Shown here: positions 1-10,500 of the stretch, piece by piece | Layout: each line of letters begins with the position of its first letter | How positions within the stretch are numbered: position 1 is the first letter of the stretch | Virus record (IMG/VR): IMGVR_UViG_3300030104_002822 | Span: 1-38,656 of that record | Reading direction: 5' to 3' (one strand) | DNA: 38,656 nucleotides | Source: a virus | Made by a program: the position numbers and the translations under genes | The notes under the pieces: model-generated | Databases searched by the model: none | Told to the model about the DNA's origin: nothing | The model's input: the letters and a program-made list of their open reading frames with translations, nothing else

Positions 1-336
1 CATGTAGCTTCTGATTCAAACACCAACCTCCACATCAACGGTGCGACTCATGCGGGGGAAACTTGGGACGGGGCAATTCATATTAAAAATTCAGCGACTA
101 TTGGAAACGAGACATCCAATGAAGCTGTTATTTATGCGGAGGGGGGAGAGCTAAAGTGTATGGACGATGACCGCAACCGCACCACCCTTTCATCGCACAT
201 TGATGGCAAGTGGGTGTATATGTCCAACAATTCTAAAACGGGCAAGTCGGTCAAGATTCACATGGAAGATTTGGTTAAAGCGGTAGAGGAACACCTTGGG
301 GTTAGTTTTTCTGAAATAGTGGAAGGCACAGAATGA
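1..336 (+). CDS. Tail fibre protein, C-terminal part (continues from the right edge of the window)
   Basis: An open frame enters at the first base in phase 1 and reads 111 residues to a TGA. It holds short polar beta-type stretches and then a C-terminal block (GELKCMDDDRN, TTLSSHIDGKWVYMS, NNSKTGKSVKIHMEDL, LEE-like helix) of the kind that ends many short-tailed phage fibre proteins. The frame at 37889-38656 has no stop, leaves the window after a complete codon and is also fibre-like, so the two are best read as one 367-residue gene on a circular molecule. The stop overlaps the next start (ATGA). Its role in receptor contact is inferred from position at the end of the fibre gene cluster. Confidence 0.8.
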   Translation, partial: HVASDSNTNLHINGATHAGETWDGAIHIKNSATIGNETSNEAVIYAEGGELKCMDDDRNRTTLSSHIDGKWVYMSNNSKTGKSVKIHMEDLVKAVEEHLGVSFSEIVEGTE

Positions 337-551
337 AACCGAAACTAGGCAGAGTTTATAAAGTGACAAACGCCAACCCCAAATGGGGAGCGAACACCGA
401 CTACAAATATTTAAGGGTGCGGGACAGTTGGGGCGTTGAAATGGATTTGATGTTTACGGATCGGGAGTTATTGGAAGCGGAGAAACGTGCTGGGAAAAAC
501 CCAGAGGACAAGGTTAAGAAAATTTCTTTCAAGGAATGGCTTAAACGGTGA
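333..551 (+). CDS. Hypothetical small protein (72 aa)
   Basis: The ATG overlaps the stop of the fibre gene (ATGA), and the gene's own stop overlaps the next GTG start, so it sits in a translationally coupled string. The product is small, basic and soluble, with no signal peptide or membrane segment. It starts with a beta-type stretch (GRVYKVTNAN), continues with a YKYLRVRDSWGVEMDLMF segment and ends in a charged helix rich in Lys and Glu. I do not recognise a family. Its location between fibre and virion genes suggests late expression. Confidence 0.7.
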   Translation: MKPKLGRVYKVTNANPKWGANTDYKYLRVRDSWGVEMDLMFTDRELLEAEKRAGKNPEDKVKKISFKEWLKR

Positions 552-994
552 ACACTAATGTAGTCCAACAACTATCTGATCCTGCCGTCCTTGAGGGGGT
601 GGCTCAATCTCTTTTGGGTGATTGGATTTGGTTGTTTGTTGCTGGTGTTGCCGTCCTTTTGTTTAGAGAAATCATACAAGAGTTCGCCGCTGGGTTGGGA
701 GTTTACTTTTCACGCCAATGGGCGGTGGATGAAATTGTATACCTTAACGGAAGGCAAGCGAGGATTGCTCGTATTGGTATGGTTGAGACTACGTTCTACA
801 TGGGTGATAGAGCGGTTGATTTAGGATTTGCAGGGACGGTGATGAAAGTTCGTAACACAGCATTGAGGGATATTACTTGCGAGAAAATTCTTACAAACCA
901 TGCCCCGCCTTACCTTCCAAAAGGGGGAGAAGGTGGTGCGGTAAAAGTTGAGTTGGTAGAAAAAAAGAAACCATCCCCAAGGAGGAAGCCATGA
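548..994 (+). CDS. Miniature MscS-like membrane protein (one TM helix plus beta domain)
   Basis: A GTG start overlaps the preceding stop, and the gene ends in an ATGA overlap with the next. Residues about 25-40 form one hydrophobic helix (DWIWLFVAGVAVLLF). Residues 45-66 (EFAAGLGVYFSRQWAVDEIV) resemble the pore-lining TM3b and entry into the beta domain of the channel MscS (E. coli NLAAGVLLVMFRPF...GEYVDL, from memory). The next stretch, YLNGRQARIARIGMVETTF then GTVMKVRNTAL, has the order of the MscS beta domain. The other transmembrane helices and the C-terminal alpha-beta domain are missing, and a charged tail (KKKPSPRRKP) ends the protein. A role in membrane tension, lysis or DNA entry is inference; the MscS-like reading itself is moderately strong. 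Confidence 0.6.
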   Translation: MNTNVVQQLSDPAVLEGVAQSLLGDWIWLFVAGVAVLLFREIIQEFAAGLGVYFSRQWAVDEIVYLNGRQARIARIGMVETTFYMGDRAVDLGFAGTVMKVRNTALRDITCEKILTNHAPPYLPKGGEGGAVKVELVEKKKPSPRRKP

Positions 995-1287
995 GCCAAT
1001 TTGACTATGATCCAAACTCTATGTTCCCAAAGAAACCTAAACGAAAAGGAGTGGACAAAGAAAAAGTTATTATGTGGGCATTAGTTGTTTTTCTTGTCCT
1101 ACTAATTTCTTGGCTCAGTAGTGGGTGTAAAAGTCTTAACAATGTTGAGTCTGTAGATTTAGATTTGGGAGGATTTGAAGTAGAGTTTTATGAGCCACCT
1201 CCGGTAACAATTATTTACACCAATGCTCCTGTCGCTACACCTAGTAAATTTAAGTTGTTTCCGACTTTAATGGAAATGGATAAATAG
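991..1287 (+). CDS. Small membrane or lipoprotein-like protein (98 aa)
   Basis: The product has a 25-residue basic, hydrophilic N-terminus, then one hydrophobic segment (VIMWALVVFLVLLISWL, about residues 26-42), immediately followed by SSGCKSLNN with Cys46. The GC pair recalls a lipobox, but Ser at -3 and the long n-region are poor for signal peptidase II. A single-pass membrane protein with the C-terminus outside the cytoplasm is equally likely. The periplasmic part is short and proline-rich (EPPPVTIIYTN). It follows the MscS-like gene with an ATGA overlap, so the two could form one membrane unit. A unimolecular spanin is conceivable but not shown. Confidence 0.65.
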   Translation: MSQFDYDPNSMFPKKPKRKGVDKEKVIMWALVVFLVLLISWLSSGCKSLNNVESVDLDLGGFEVEFYEPPPVTIIYTNAPVATPSKFKLFPTLMEMDK

Positions 1288-1291
1288 TAAA

Positions 1292-1690
1292 ATGAGTAAA
1301 GAAATAAAAGTAGTTCGGCTTGAGCCGATGAGTAAGTTTGATAATACAGACTGCGTATGCCAAGTGGTAATCGGAGTGACGATGAGCGAGGGTGAACATT
1401 CGGCCTATGTGGACGGCGTTTATTCTTACCCAATGGACTCAATGCCAACGGTTGCGGAATTTAATGCGGGAGCGAACGCATTGGTTTCGCAGTTTTACGC
1501 TGACCAAGGTTGGGATAAACAACTGTCGGATCAATTGGAAGCCGCAAAGAAACGTGATGTTCCTGTTGCTGATTTTAAAGCACCGGAGGTAACGGTGGAT
1601 ACATCGGTTGAACCGGCTGTTGGCAGTCCAGCTAATCCTGCTCCAGCAGAGGAAGAGACGAGCGAAGAGGAAGAATCGTCTAGCGAATAA
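1292..1690 (+). CDS. Hypothetical acidic-tailed protein (132 aa)
   Basis: A soluble 132-residue protein starts four bases after the previous stop. About the first 95 residues look like a small alpha/beta domain (KEIKVVRLEPM, CQVVIGVTMSEGEHSAYVDG, then a helix AEFNAGANALVSQFYADQGW). The last 35 residues are a low-complexity acidic tail rich in Pro, Ala, Glu and Ser. I do not recognise the family. The stop overlaps the next start (TAATG). The position just before internal virion genes suggests a structural or assembly accessory role; the acidic tail could be a chaperone-type feature, but that is speculation. Confidence 0.7.
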   Translation: MSKEIKVVRLEPMSKFDNTDCVCQVVIGVTMSEGEHSAYVDGVYSYPMDSMPTVAEFNAGANALVSQFYADQGWDKQLSDQLEAAKKRDVPVADFKAPEVTVDTSVEPAVGSPANPAPAEEETSEEEESSSE

Positions 1691-2055
1691 TGTCACCTAT
1701 TCAAGCGGCTAAAGCCTCTCACGATGAAGACAGTCAATCTACATTTGAGCAAGACTTGGTTTGGCATTTGCACAACGCCTATGTTTGGAGCGGCAAAGAC
1801 GCTTTTATCATGGGTAGGCCAATGCCTAAAAGTAAAGTTGAGGAAGAAGCCGCAAGCCGGACAACGTATTCTTTGGCAGAATCAGACACTTGGTTTGTTT
1901 GGAGAGGTGCGGGAAAGTTTGCACTTAAAAGATTCTTGGAAGTTGCCCCCTTTAAGCTACCATACGTTGCGTGGCATAGACGAGGCGACAAGTTAAAAAT
2001 ATATACGTGGGAAGACTACGAAAAAAAGGTAAATAAATATGGGAACAAAAATTAA
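1690..2055 (+). CDS. Hypothetical protein (121 aa)
   Basis: The gene starts in a TAATG overlap and ends 17 bases inside the next gene. The soluble product has a segment that would fit a compact alpha/beta fold: FEQDLVWHLHNAYVWSGKDA, then a Ser/Thr-rich middle, then DTWFVWRGAGKFALKRFLEV and a basic aromatic C-terminus (YVAWHRRGDKLKIYTWEDYE). It is rich in Trp (six). No catalytic motif is recognisable. Context puts it with late virion genes; it may be a minor virion or assembly protein. I would not assign a function. Confidence 0.7.
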   Translation: MSPIQAAKASHDEDSQSTFEQDLVWHLHNAYVWSGKDAFIMGRPMPKSKVEEEAASRTTYSLAESDTWFVWRGAGKFALKRFLEVAPFKLPYVAWHRRGDKLKIYTWEDYEKKVNKYGNKN

Positions 2056-2899
2056 AGCCCCGCCAGCTAGAGACTACGGAAAAGAAACTCGTGACACTTT
2101 GCAAGCGCAGATTGATCTTGCGCCCGATTTGTATGCTGCCGAAGAAAAGTTTAGAGGTAAATATGCACAACTAGATTTGGACATAGCTAAACAGCTTGCT
2201 CCAGATCTATTAAATTTATATGAAACTTCTCAGCGTAGACTTGGCGCATTAGACCGTGAAACTTTAGCAGCGCAACGCGAGGCAGATATTTCTGCAATTG
2301 AGGATTATGGCACTCGCGCAATGCAAGGATATAGGGCTGCCGCAGATGCCGCAAATCCAGAGCAAGCTGCTTTAATGGCCGAGTTAAACAAACAGGCTTT
2401 ATCTGACCTACAACTTGGAGGCCAATTAAATGCTTCAGAGCAGCGAGATTTACAACAAGCTGCCAGAGGAGCGCAAGCTGCGAGAGGTTTTGGATACGGC
2501 ATAAACGATGCGGCAATAGAGTCATGGGCGCAAATGCAGGGAAGCGATCAAAAGAGAAGACAGCGTCAAGGGTTTGCTCAGTCAATGGCTGGATTAAATC
2601 AAAGCAATTCAGTTGATCCGTTTATGGCAATCCTTGGAAGACCGTCTTCTATGACTCCAGCGATGACTGGTTCATTTGTAGGACAAGCTCAAGGGTTTAA
2701 TCCCGGTGCAATGTTTAGTCCAGAAAGTCAGTATGCGGCAGATATTTATAATCAGAATTATCAAGGTCAACTTGCCGCACGTACCGCAACTGCCAAAAAT
2801 AGAGCGTCTATGATTGGTGCTGGTATTGGGGCATTTGGAAAAATGACAGGAAGTTCTGTAGCAGCAGGAAAAGGAATGTTTGGTGGATTGTTTGGATAA
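2039..2899 (+). CDS. Internal virion protein (first of three; T7 gp14-like by position)
   Basis: A 286-residue protein is dominated by Ala, Gln and Glu-rich helices for about the first 190 residues (for example DLDIAKQLAPDLLNLYETSQ, RETLAAQREADISAIEDYG). A Gly/Ser/Met-rich middle follows, and a glycine-rich hydrophobic C-terminus (MIGAGIGAFGKM...GGLFG). Long amphipathic helices with a glycine-rich hydrophobic end fit the small ejected proteins of podoviruses, which help build the channel for DNA entry. It lies directly upstream of a coiled-coil protein and a 2157-residue protein, the same size order (small, medium, very large) as T7 gp14, gp15 and gp16. No sequence homology to those is claimed. 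Confidence 0.65.
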   Translation: MGTKIKAPPARDYGKETRDTLQAQIDLAPDLYAAEEKFRGKYAQLDLDIAKQLAPDLLNLYETSQRRLGALDRETLAAQREADISAIEDYGTRAMQGYRAAADAANPEQAALMAELNKQALSDLQLGGQLNASEQRDLQQAARGAQAARGFGYGINDAAIESWAQMQGSDQKRRQRQGFAQSMAGLNQSNSVDPFMAILGRPSSMTPAMTGSFVGQAQGFNPGAMFSPESQYAADIYNQNYQGQLAARTATAKNRASMIGAGIGAFGKMTGSSVAAGKGMFGGLFG

Positions 2900-2917
2900 A
2901 AGATAAAGGATATAAAA

Positions 2918-4537
2918 ATGGCAGAATCACCTTATTTTAGTAAGTACAGAGGAAGAGGCGGCCCAGCATTAGCTCCCGGCATTGTCCAAATGATGGGCAG
3001 CATTGGAGACGAATACGCAAAAGGAATAACTTCGTTTGCTGATTCAGTAGTCCAAGGAGTTAAAGAGAAAAAACAGCGAGAACAGCTAGAAGAAGAAACT
3101 AAATTATGGAAAGACCTTATTGCTGGCCCCAAAAACGTAGACGATACCGAAAAATACGAAGAGTATTTAGAAGATAACGAAGAACAACGAGAATCTTTAG
3201 AAGAAGAAATTAGGGTTACTACTCAGCAGTTTGAAAACGAAGTATCTGCTAGCGAAAAAGCTGAAAACACTTTAGACAGTCTAGTTTTAAACCAACCAAA
3301 AAAACTTTCTAGTGATATAGAAAAGTTTACAAAAGTAATTGGCGATAAAGAAAATCGACAGAAAAAACTAGCTAATCAAATTAGTGAATTAGATGCTCGA
3401 ATAGCCGAGATAGACGATCCGGGTCATTATATTACAGACACGCCAGATGTAGATTATCTTGCGAGCATAGCAAAAGAAAGAAAAAGCATTGTTAATAGAA
3501 AAAAAGCTATTGAGGCTTCGCTAAACAATCTGCAAAAATCGCAAGACAATGAAATCCTTTATGGCCATTTAGAAAAATTAAAAAATTTAAAAGGATTAGA
3601 ATTAGAAATACCGGGGTCAACTCTTGGATACGCAGAATTAATTCGCGACGATAGTGGAGATTGGGTTCAAGCTTCAAAAGACCCTAATGTCGATTACGTA
3701 GTGAGCGAAAGGGCCAGAGTGTTTTCTGAAATATCTCAAAGCCCAGAATACGAAATGCGACGAAGGGAACAAGGAGTGTCTAAAGTAAGTCCAGAAGGAT
3801 TCTTATATACTCAAACTCCCGGTTTTAAAGAACAGTTTTTAAACGAGCAAACTATGTCTGCTTATGGCGTTAAGCCAGAACACATAAGCGCAATGCTGGT
3901 TTTGCCGGAAACAACTATCGGAGCTAAAGCAGAAGCGGCTAGGCAAAAAATGGCAGTTGCTAATACAAAGCTAGAAGAGTTTTTAGCTAGACCAGTTAAA
4001 ACGCAATTCGATTTTACTAGAAAACAAACTCCTCAAGAATTAGGCAGAGAAGTGTTGGATAAAGTAGATACTAAACAGCTACGTCCAAGTGTGCTTCCTG
4101 CCGTTGCTGCCTATTTAGAAAAGACTAAAGGGCCGGAATATCAAATTGCAAAAATTGACGGAAACACTATTCTTCTTTCTAACCCAACAAAAACGACAAT
4201 TACGCAAATGAATAAAGGAGATTTGTCTACTGCATTAAGCGTTAAAAGATTTGCTGAAGATGTCGCTAAAACAAAATACACTAATATAAAAGATTTAGAT
4301 CAAGACTTTAGCAGCACACTTGAAGAGTTGGATAGCCAGATTTACCTATTTAATTCTGCTAAATCTGGAGGCTATTCTCCTTCTGACAAAGATAAAATAG
4401 AAGCTTGGTCAGAACAAGACGAGGAAAGGTTAGAGCAGTTGTTAACAAAGAAAAAAGACCTTGAGCGTCAGTATAAAATTAAGCGATCTAAATTAGACGG
4501 CAAACCTTCAGTTTCTTCTGAAGTAATCGAAATGTAA
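2918..4537 (+). CDS. Coiled-coil internal virion protein (539 aa; T7 gp15-like by position)
   Basis: The N-terminus (MAESPYFSKYRGRGGPALAPG) is followed by a short amphipathic region and then strong heptad-type Glu/Lys-rich coiled coil at about residues 50-195 (KKQREQLEEETK, NEEQRESLEEEI, NQISELDARIAEID). A mixed globular part follows, and the C-terminus holds another coil (WSEQDEERLEQLLTKKKDLE). No transmembrane helix or enzyme motif is visible. The gene is separated by one base from the next, very long gene, so the two are almost certainly co-translated. I infer an ejected core protein of the podovirus type. Codon use is strikingly A- and T-rich compared with the replication and minus-strand modules. 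Confidence 0.65.
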   Translation: MAESPYFSKYRGRGGPALAPGIVQMMGSIGDEYAKGITSFADSVVQGVKEKKQREQLEEETKLWKDLIAGPKNVDDTEKYEEYLEDNEEQRESLEEEIRVTTQQFENEVSASEKAENTLDSLVLNQPKKLSSDIEKFTKVIGDKENRQKKLANQISELDARIAEIDDPGHYITDTPDVDYLASIAKERKSIVNRKKAIEASLNNLQKSQDNEILYGHLEKLKNLKGLELEIPGSTLGYAELIRDDSGDWVQASKDPNVDYVVSERARVFSEISQSPEYEMRRREQGVSKVSPEGFLYTQTPGFKEQFLNEQTMSAYGVKPEHISAMLVLPETTIGAKAEAARQKMAVANTKLEEFLARPVKTQFDFTRKQTPQELGREVLDKVDTKQLRPSVLPAVAAYLEKTKGPEYQIAKIDGNTILLSNPTKTTITQMNKGDLSTALSVKRFAEDVAKTKYTNIKDLDQDFSSTLEELDSQIYLFNSAKSGGYSPSDKDKIEAWSEQDEERLEQLLTKKKDLERQYKIKRSKLDGKPSVSSEVIEM

Positions 4538-4538
4538 A

Positions 4539-7500
4539 ATGCCTACAGTCAAAGTTAACAATCCTTTTGGTCAAGGGACTGAATCTGAAACCGTTGAGTT
4601 TCCAGATTTTTACACTACTTCCATGATGGAAGATGAAGTCCGAGAAAAATATCCAAATAAATATTGGGGAGAAGAAACAGACCAAGAAACAAAAGCGCAT
4701 CCTCCGGGTTTGCTAACAGAATTTTCTGAAGCTTTTGGAGATTCTTGGACTCAAGCTAGTGAAGATTTAGCTATTGGTAGTGCTATATTACGTTCTGACG
4801 ATAGCGAAGCTTTTTCTTTATTGGAGGAAGAATATCAAAATTGGAAAAAATCTCCAGACGATGTTAAAGATTATGAAATTTTATCTGGAGGTTTTGTAGG
4901 CCAAGCTTTTGGAGGAGTTGCTAGAGATGTAATGGCTGGATTAGGTGTTGGCGTTGCAGCATCTACTTTTTCTACTCCAGTTGGAGGTTTGTATGTAGGT
5001 GCTTCTACAGTAGCAACTTTACAAGGCATGACTGCCAAAGGAGGCTCAATGCGAAACACGTACATTGCAGTACGCAATGAAATGGATCGCAATGGAGACG
5101 TAGATTTTGACAAAGCTTATGAAACAGCAAGACGTGTTTCTAATGCTGATGCCGCTTTTGCGGTAGGTGAAGCTGGACTAGCTACGCTAGTTCCTGTTGC
5201 ACGCATGACTCCCGGTTTAGGCACTAGGGCATTATCTCAAGCAGCAACAAAAGGAGCAGCAGAACTTGGCTTTGATGCAACAATTGGTGCAACGGGTTCG
5301 GTTTTATCAGATGTATATGCTGAGTCGGAAGGCATAGACCGAGGTGACATTTTAGAAAATTCATTACGGTCAGCACTACAAGAAATGGTTGTTGGAGGTA
5401 TTCCTGCTGGATTGCGAACATATAGTGAGTACCAAAACATTAGGCAAGAACAAACAGATTTTGTAAATCAAAGATTAAGGGAAGGAGAAGATGTTCTTCG
5501 ACTGCCCGATCCAACGCCTAAAGCCAGACTAGCTCACACGCCTTGGATAGAACACGCCGAAACTCCTGACGAAGTTATTTATCCTGCTGTTAGAACTAGA
5601 AAAGCCGGAGATAATTTTGATTGGACGCAAGAAGATTTAGACAACAATTGGGAATTTTTAGAAGCTCCAGAAAACAGACCAGAAAATCCGACTGTCCGAG
5701 AACTACAAGCAGAGAGAATTAGACAAGCAACAATTAACAGCCCAAACAAAAAAGTTGTAATTGTTCCTGTTTTTTCTGAAGACGGTCAACTTGTAGGCGT
5801 AAGAAAAGCTACTCGGGCAGAAGTAGATCAATTAAAACAAGAAGGGAAAAATCCAGTAGTACATCAAGATAATTTTGAAAACATTATAATAGACCAACCC
5901 GGAGGAGCCGGAGGACAAGTTCTGTTTTCAAAAGGTGGCGGCGTTTTTTACGAGATGAATCCAGATGGAAGTCTTGTAAGTTTAGACCCGGTAAACCGCA
6001 GCGACTATATGGCGGCAAGCGGCGAGTTGCTTCCCTTTAATGAGGCGTTTGTTCCAGACGTAGAAATTGACGAAGGTAATTTAACTTGGAGAGACGTATT
6101 AAAATATTTTCCAGAAGAAGTTTTAGCTAAACCAGAAAACCTTGAAGTAATGACAGGAGGTTTAGGTGAAATTGGAAAAATATTAAAACGAGAATTAGAC
6201 AACAATTTAAAACGGCAAGTAGCTTTAGGTAGAGAAACAGAAGTAACTTCTGGACAATTATCAAAAGAAGCAAAAGAAAAACTATTAGACCAACCAATAC
6301 CTAATGATCTAGACGCTTTTGTAAAAGACCGAATTACTTCAACTCATCCAGAAGCTCCAGACAATAAAAAGCAAAGGTATTTTGCAGTAGAAGGAGATGG
6401 AAAATCTAAAGTCGCAGTCAATGTTTCTAAATTTGGGCATTCAGTAGAAAGAGTTGTTGACGCAGATAAAAGTTTAGCTAGTCAAATTGGAACATTTGAA
6501 AGGCTAGTTGAATTACGGACAGCAGCTAACAATCGAATTGAAAGATTAAAGCGAGAAACAATTAAAAAAATAAAAGATTCTGATGCTACAATTTATACTA
6601 AAGGCGGCCAATGGACAACGCCAGCTACAGCAGAAGACAACATTAATAAATGGCAGGCTCAATTAGCAGACGCGAACAAACAGCTAGAAACCGCCAAAGC
6701 TAAAGGCTCACTAAATGCGAAAATTAAAAGACTAACGAAACAGATTGCAGAGTGGCGAGCTTTATTAGACAAAGCAGCAAAAACATTACCTACTACAAAA
6801 CTCACTCCTCTACCTAAAGCCGAAGACGCTATTTTGTTTGAATTTTTAAGTAGCCCAACTTCTCCTAGTATTGGCCCGTATGCGTGGGATATACACAGAG
6901 ATACTCAAACAAAAGGCATAAACGGCAAAGAGTATCTTGTAGATTCTGGAGAAATGGACGCTTTGCTTAAACTTAAAAGCGCATTAGACGGGGTTCAGTT
7001 TGAAGTTGGCAATAGTCAAATAGAAACGATAGATGGTTTGTTGTCTGATGGAAAAATAACTCCAGATCAAGCTATGGAAATAGCAAACAAAAATGCGTTT
7101 ATTCAAGAAGGGCAATTAGAAACTCAGGTAGACATACAAGAAGGAATAGCTGCGGAAACAGCAGTTACAAAAGTAACAAACACAACTAAATCGTATGATA
7201 GTAAACTTCCAGTAATAGATTTAGAACGATTTGCCGATCTTGCAAAAAACGATTTAGGTCATTACAACCCAGATAAAGGATACCAGTTATCTGGCGGGAC
7301 ATTTACTAAAAACACAGACGAAGCAATTTTTGACAAAGCTTTACAAAAAGCGTTAGCTGACGATATTAGAACAGTCCAATATCGGGTTAAGCAGATAGAA
7401 AAATACAAATGGCTAAAAGCTCAAGTATACATACCTAACAAAAACAACCCTTCGTTTTTAAAAGGCATAGAAGACGTTTTTCCTAAACTGTTTGATGACG

Positions 7501-10500
7501 CAACTATTGAAACCGCAAAAGATTTAGACAATCGTATAAATGAAATTATTGCTGTTTTAGCTACAAAACGACTTAAAGGAAAAACATTAAAAGCGTTAGA
7601 TGACTATGTGTACGAAATATCTGAAGCAAACAACAAAGAAATTGAAGATAAAGCAGCCGGTTATTTTAAAACGTACAATTTAAAACCTAAAACATCAACG
7701 CACACTTTAGATATAACTACTAGTTTTACTAGTTTATTACAAGATTCAAAAACTAAAGAAGAAGGCATAGAACTAGAAGGAAACCATTTTAACAAAGCAC
7801 GTAGAGCTTTTCGCGAAGTGCTTACTGCTTTACAAAATTTAGGCAAACTAGAAGGAACACTATATGCAAACGGGTTTGTTAATTTTTCAGCAATTCCACA
7901 GCTATACAAAGCCCTTGTTAAATTAGCCATTGCTGCAACTAGCATGGGGATTGGAACAGTTAAGGATTTTGCAAATGCGATTCGTCAACCCGCCGACAAT
8001 GCCGCAGTCAAAGAAGCTTTTGAAGATGCAAAAGGAGCAAAGATAAGAACTGGCCCAGCGTTTTCTGAGCGAGTATTGCAGGGGTTACTAGAGATACTTA
8101 AAAAACGGCAAATCAATAAAGCTGAACAAAAGCAAGCAGTTGCTATGGACGGTTGGGTAAAAGCAAGCTGGGATAGTTTTTTAGATCGGCACAGTCTTGA
8201 GCAGTACAAAGAAAAGGGAGAGATTTTACCTCCAGTTAAAACTTTATTTAAACGCACATTTTTAAATGAGTACGTAGATTTGTCGTACATAATGGCTAAA
8301 ATAGCTAAAGGAGGAGAAGTTTCTACAACACCAGAAATAGAAGACATACTTCGCAAAATTCCAGATTCGCAAAATGCGGCTTATCTTATTGATGCATTAG
8401 AAACTGTTGTGGCAGAAAAAGGATTAAACATAGACAAACTGCAAGATAAATTAAAACAAGAATTGCTAGACAACAAAGTTGACGTTAAAAAATTTACTGA
8501 TTATTTAATAGCTAAACACGCTAGTGAACGAAACGATCACGCAGCTAAAATAAATCCAGATGAGTTTAGTGATGTAAATAACAAAGGCGGTTCTGGTATG
8601 GGCAATATAAAAGCGCGAGAAATTCTTAAAGAAGCGCAACGGAACGGAACTCAAAACATCTACGAAAGACTGTATAAAGAATACATAAAGCCGACTAACG
8701 ACAAAACTTTAGACATAGCTTTTGAATCTGGATTAATAGACCAAGAAAACTACAACAGATTAAAATCGTTTTATCAATTTTACGTTCCGTTAAGAGGCAA
8801 AGAAGGCGTTGATGCTTTTATGCAAGCTACTGGAAACGGGGTAGATATACGAGGAGACGAGTTTAAAAGAGCATTAGGTAGGTTTGAAAAGCCAACAGAC
8901 GTAATTCCATACGTTTTTCAGCAGCACAATAATATGTTGTTGCGTGCCGAAAAAGCCAAAGTGATGCAAGCTTTGGCTGAGTTTGTAGCAAAAAATCCAA
9001 ACCCAGATATAAAACTTGCTGAACCAGATTATGTGCGTCGAGTAAAAAACATTAAAGGCGTGCCTAAAGTTAAGTGGATACGAAATCCACATTGGACTAA
9101 CGATACTGATTTGGTGGGTTTTAAAATTGAAGGTAAACAATATTATTTACGGTTTAAAAACAAAGCGTTAGCCCATCGTTTGCGAAACCAAGGTGCTGCT
9201 TCTTCTGGAGTGTTTTTAAGACAAGTAGGCAAGTTTACTAAATTAATGTCTAGGTTAAACACTCAATATAATATTGGGTTTACTTTGCCTAACTTTATTA
9301 GGGACGTAATGTTTGCAAAAATAAATTTGCAAGCAATGGGGCATGAAAAATTAGCTACTGAATTAGCAAATATTTGGAATATGCCGGGAATGCCAGCGAC
9401 AATTGCTGGAAAAAAACAAGGCGCAATTATGAAAGCTTTGGCAGCAACTAGCAGAGCAGAACAACCTGAGTTGCTTGGAAGAGTGTTTACTAGATTGTAT
9501 GGCGACGAAAAAACTAATACTGAATGGGATTCTGCTTATGAAGAAATGAAACAATATGGCGGCAGAATACAATTTAGAGGCATTTACGACATAAGTGATC
9601 GCATAACTGAATTAGAAAAACTGTCCCACAAAATTTCTGCGATAAACGGAACTAAAAACCCTTCGTCAAAAAAACAAGCAATTGGAAAATTAACAAAAGG
9701 GTTAATTGAATTTATTGAAGATGCAAACTCTGCTTTTGAATCTGCTTCTCGATTAGCTACATATAAAGTAGCAAGAGAAAACGGAGCTACTCCACAACAA
9801 GCTGCGTATTTAAGTAGAAACATTTCTATTAACTTTACTAAAAGAGGAACTGCGGGTGCTGGTTTAAACAATTTGTTTATGTTCTACAATGCGTCAGCCC
9901 AAGGTAGCTATCAAGTATTAAACAATTTAAAGAACACTAAAAAAGGAAAAGAAATTGCGTTTCAAATTATTTTTACTGGTTTTACATTGGAATGGTTAAA
10001 CCAAGCTTTGTCTGGAGAAGACGAAAACGGCATTTCTTATTATGAGCAAATTCCAGATTGGAAAAAATCTAGCAACATAATAATTATGAATCCCGTTACT
10101 GGAAAAGACGCTTTAACTATTCCTATGCCTTATGGGTACAATGTTTTACATTATGTAGGACACAAAGCAGCTAAAGTAGCTAAAGGAGGATATTTAGGAT
10201 CAGATCAAATTCCGGGTACTCAAAATCCAGCTTCAGCAATATGGGACATTGGCGAAGCAACTATGGCAGCGTTTAATCCAATTGGAGGTTCTACTAGTGT
10301 AGCAAGAGCCATGACTCCAGACGTAGCTGATGTTGTTGTAGATTTAGCGTCTAACACAGATTGGAAAGGCGATAAAATTATGCCCGAAGCAAGTCCATTT
10401 GAAGCATACCCTAAACCAGATTCACAACAATATTGGTCAACAGTAAATCCTTGGATAAAAGATTTAACTACGTCTTTAAATTCTATAACAGGAGGCAACA

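Noticed and set aside
991-1287. Spanin identity for the TM/Cys protein
   Set aside because: The lipobox is poor and a better nested spanin pair exists at 32157-32457; I leave it as a membrane or lipoprotein-like gene.
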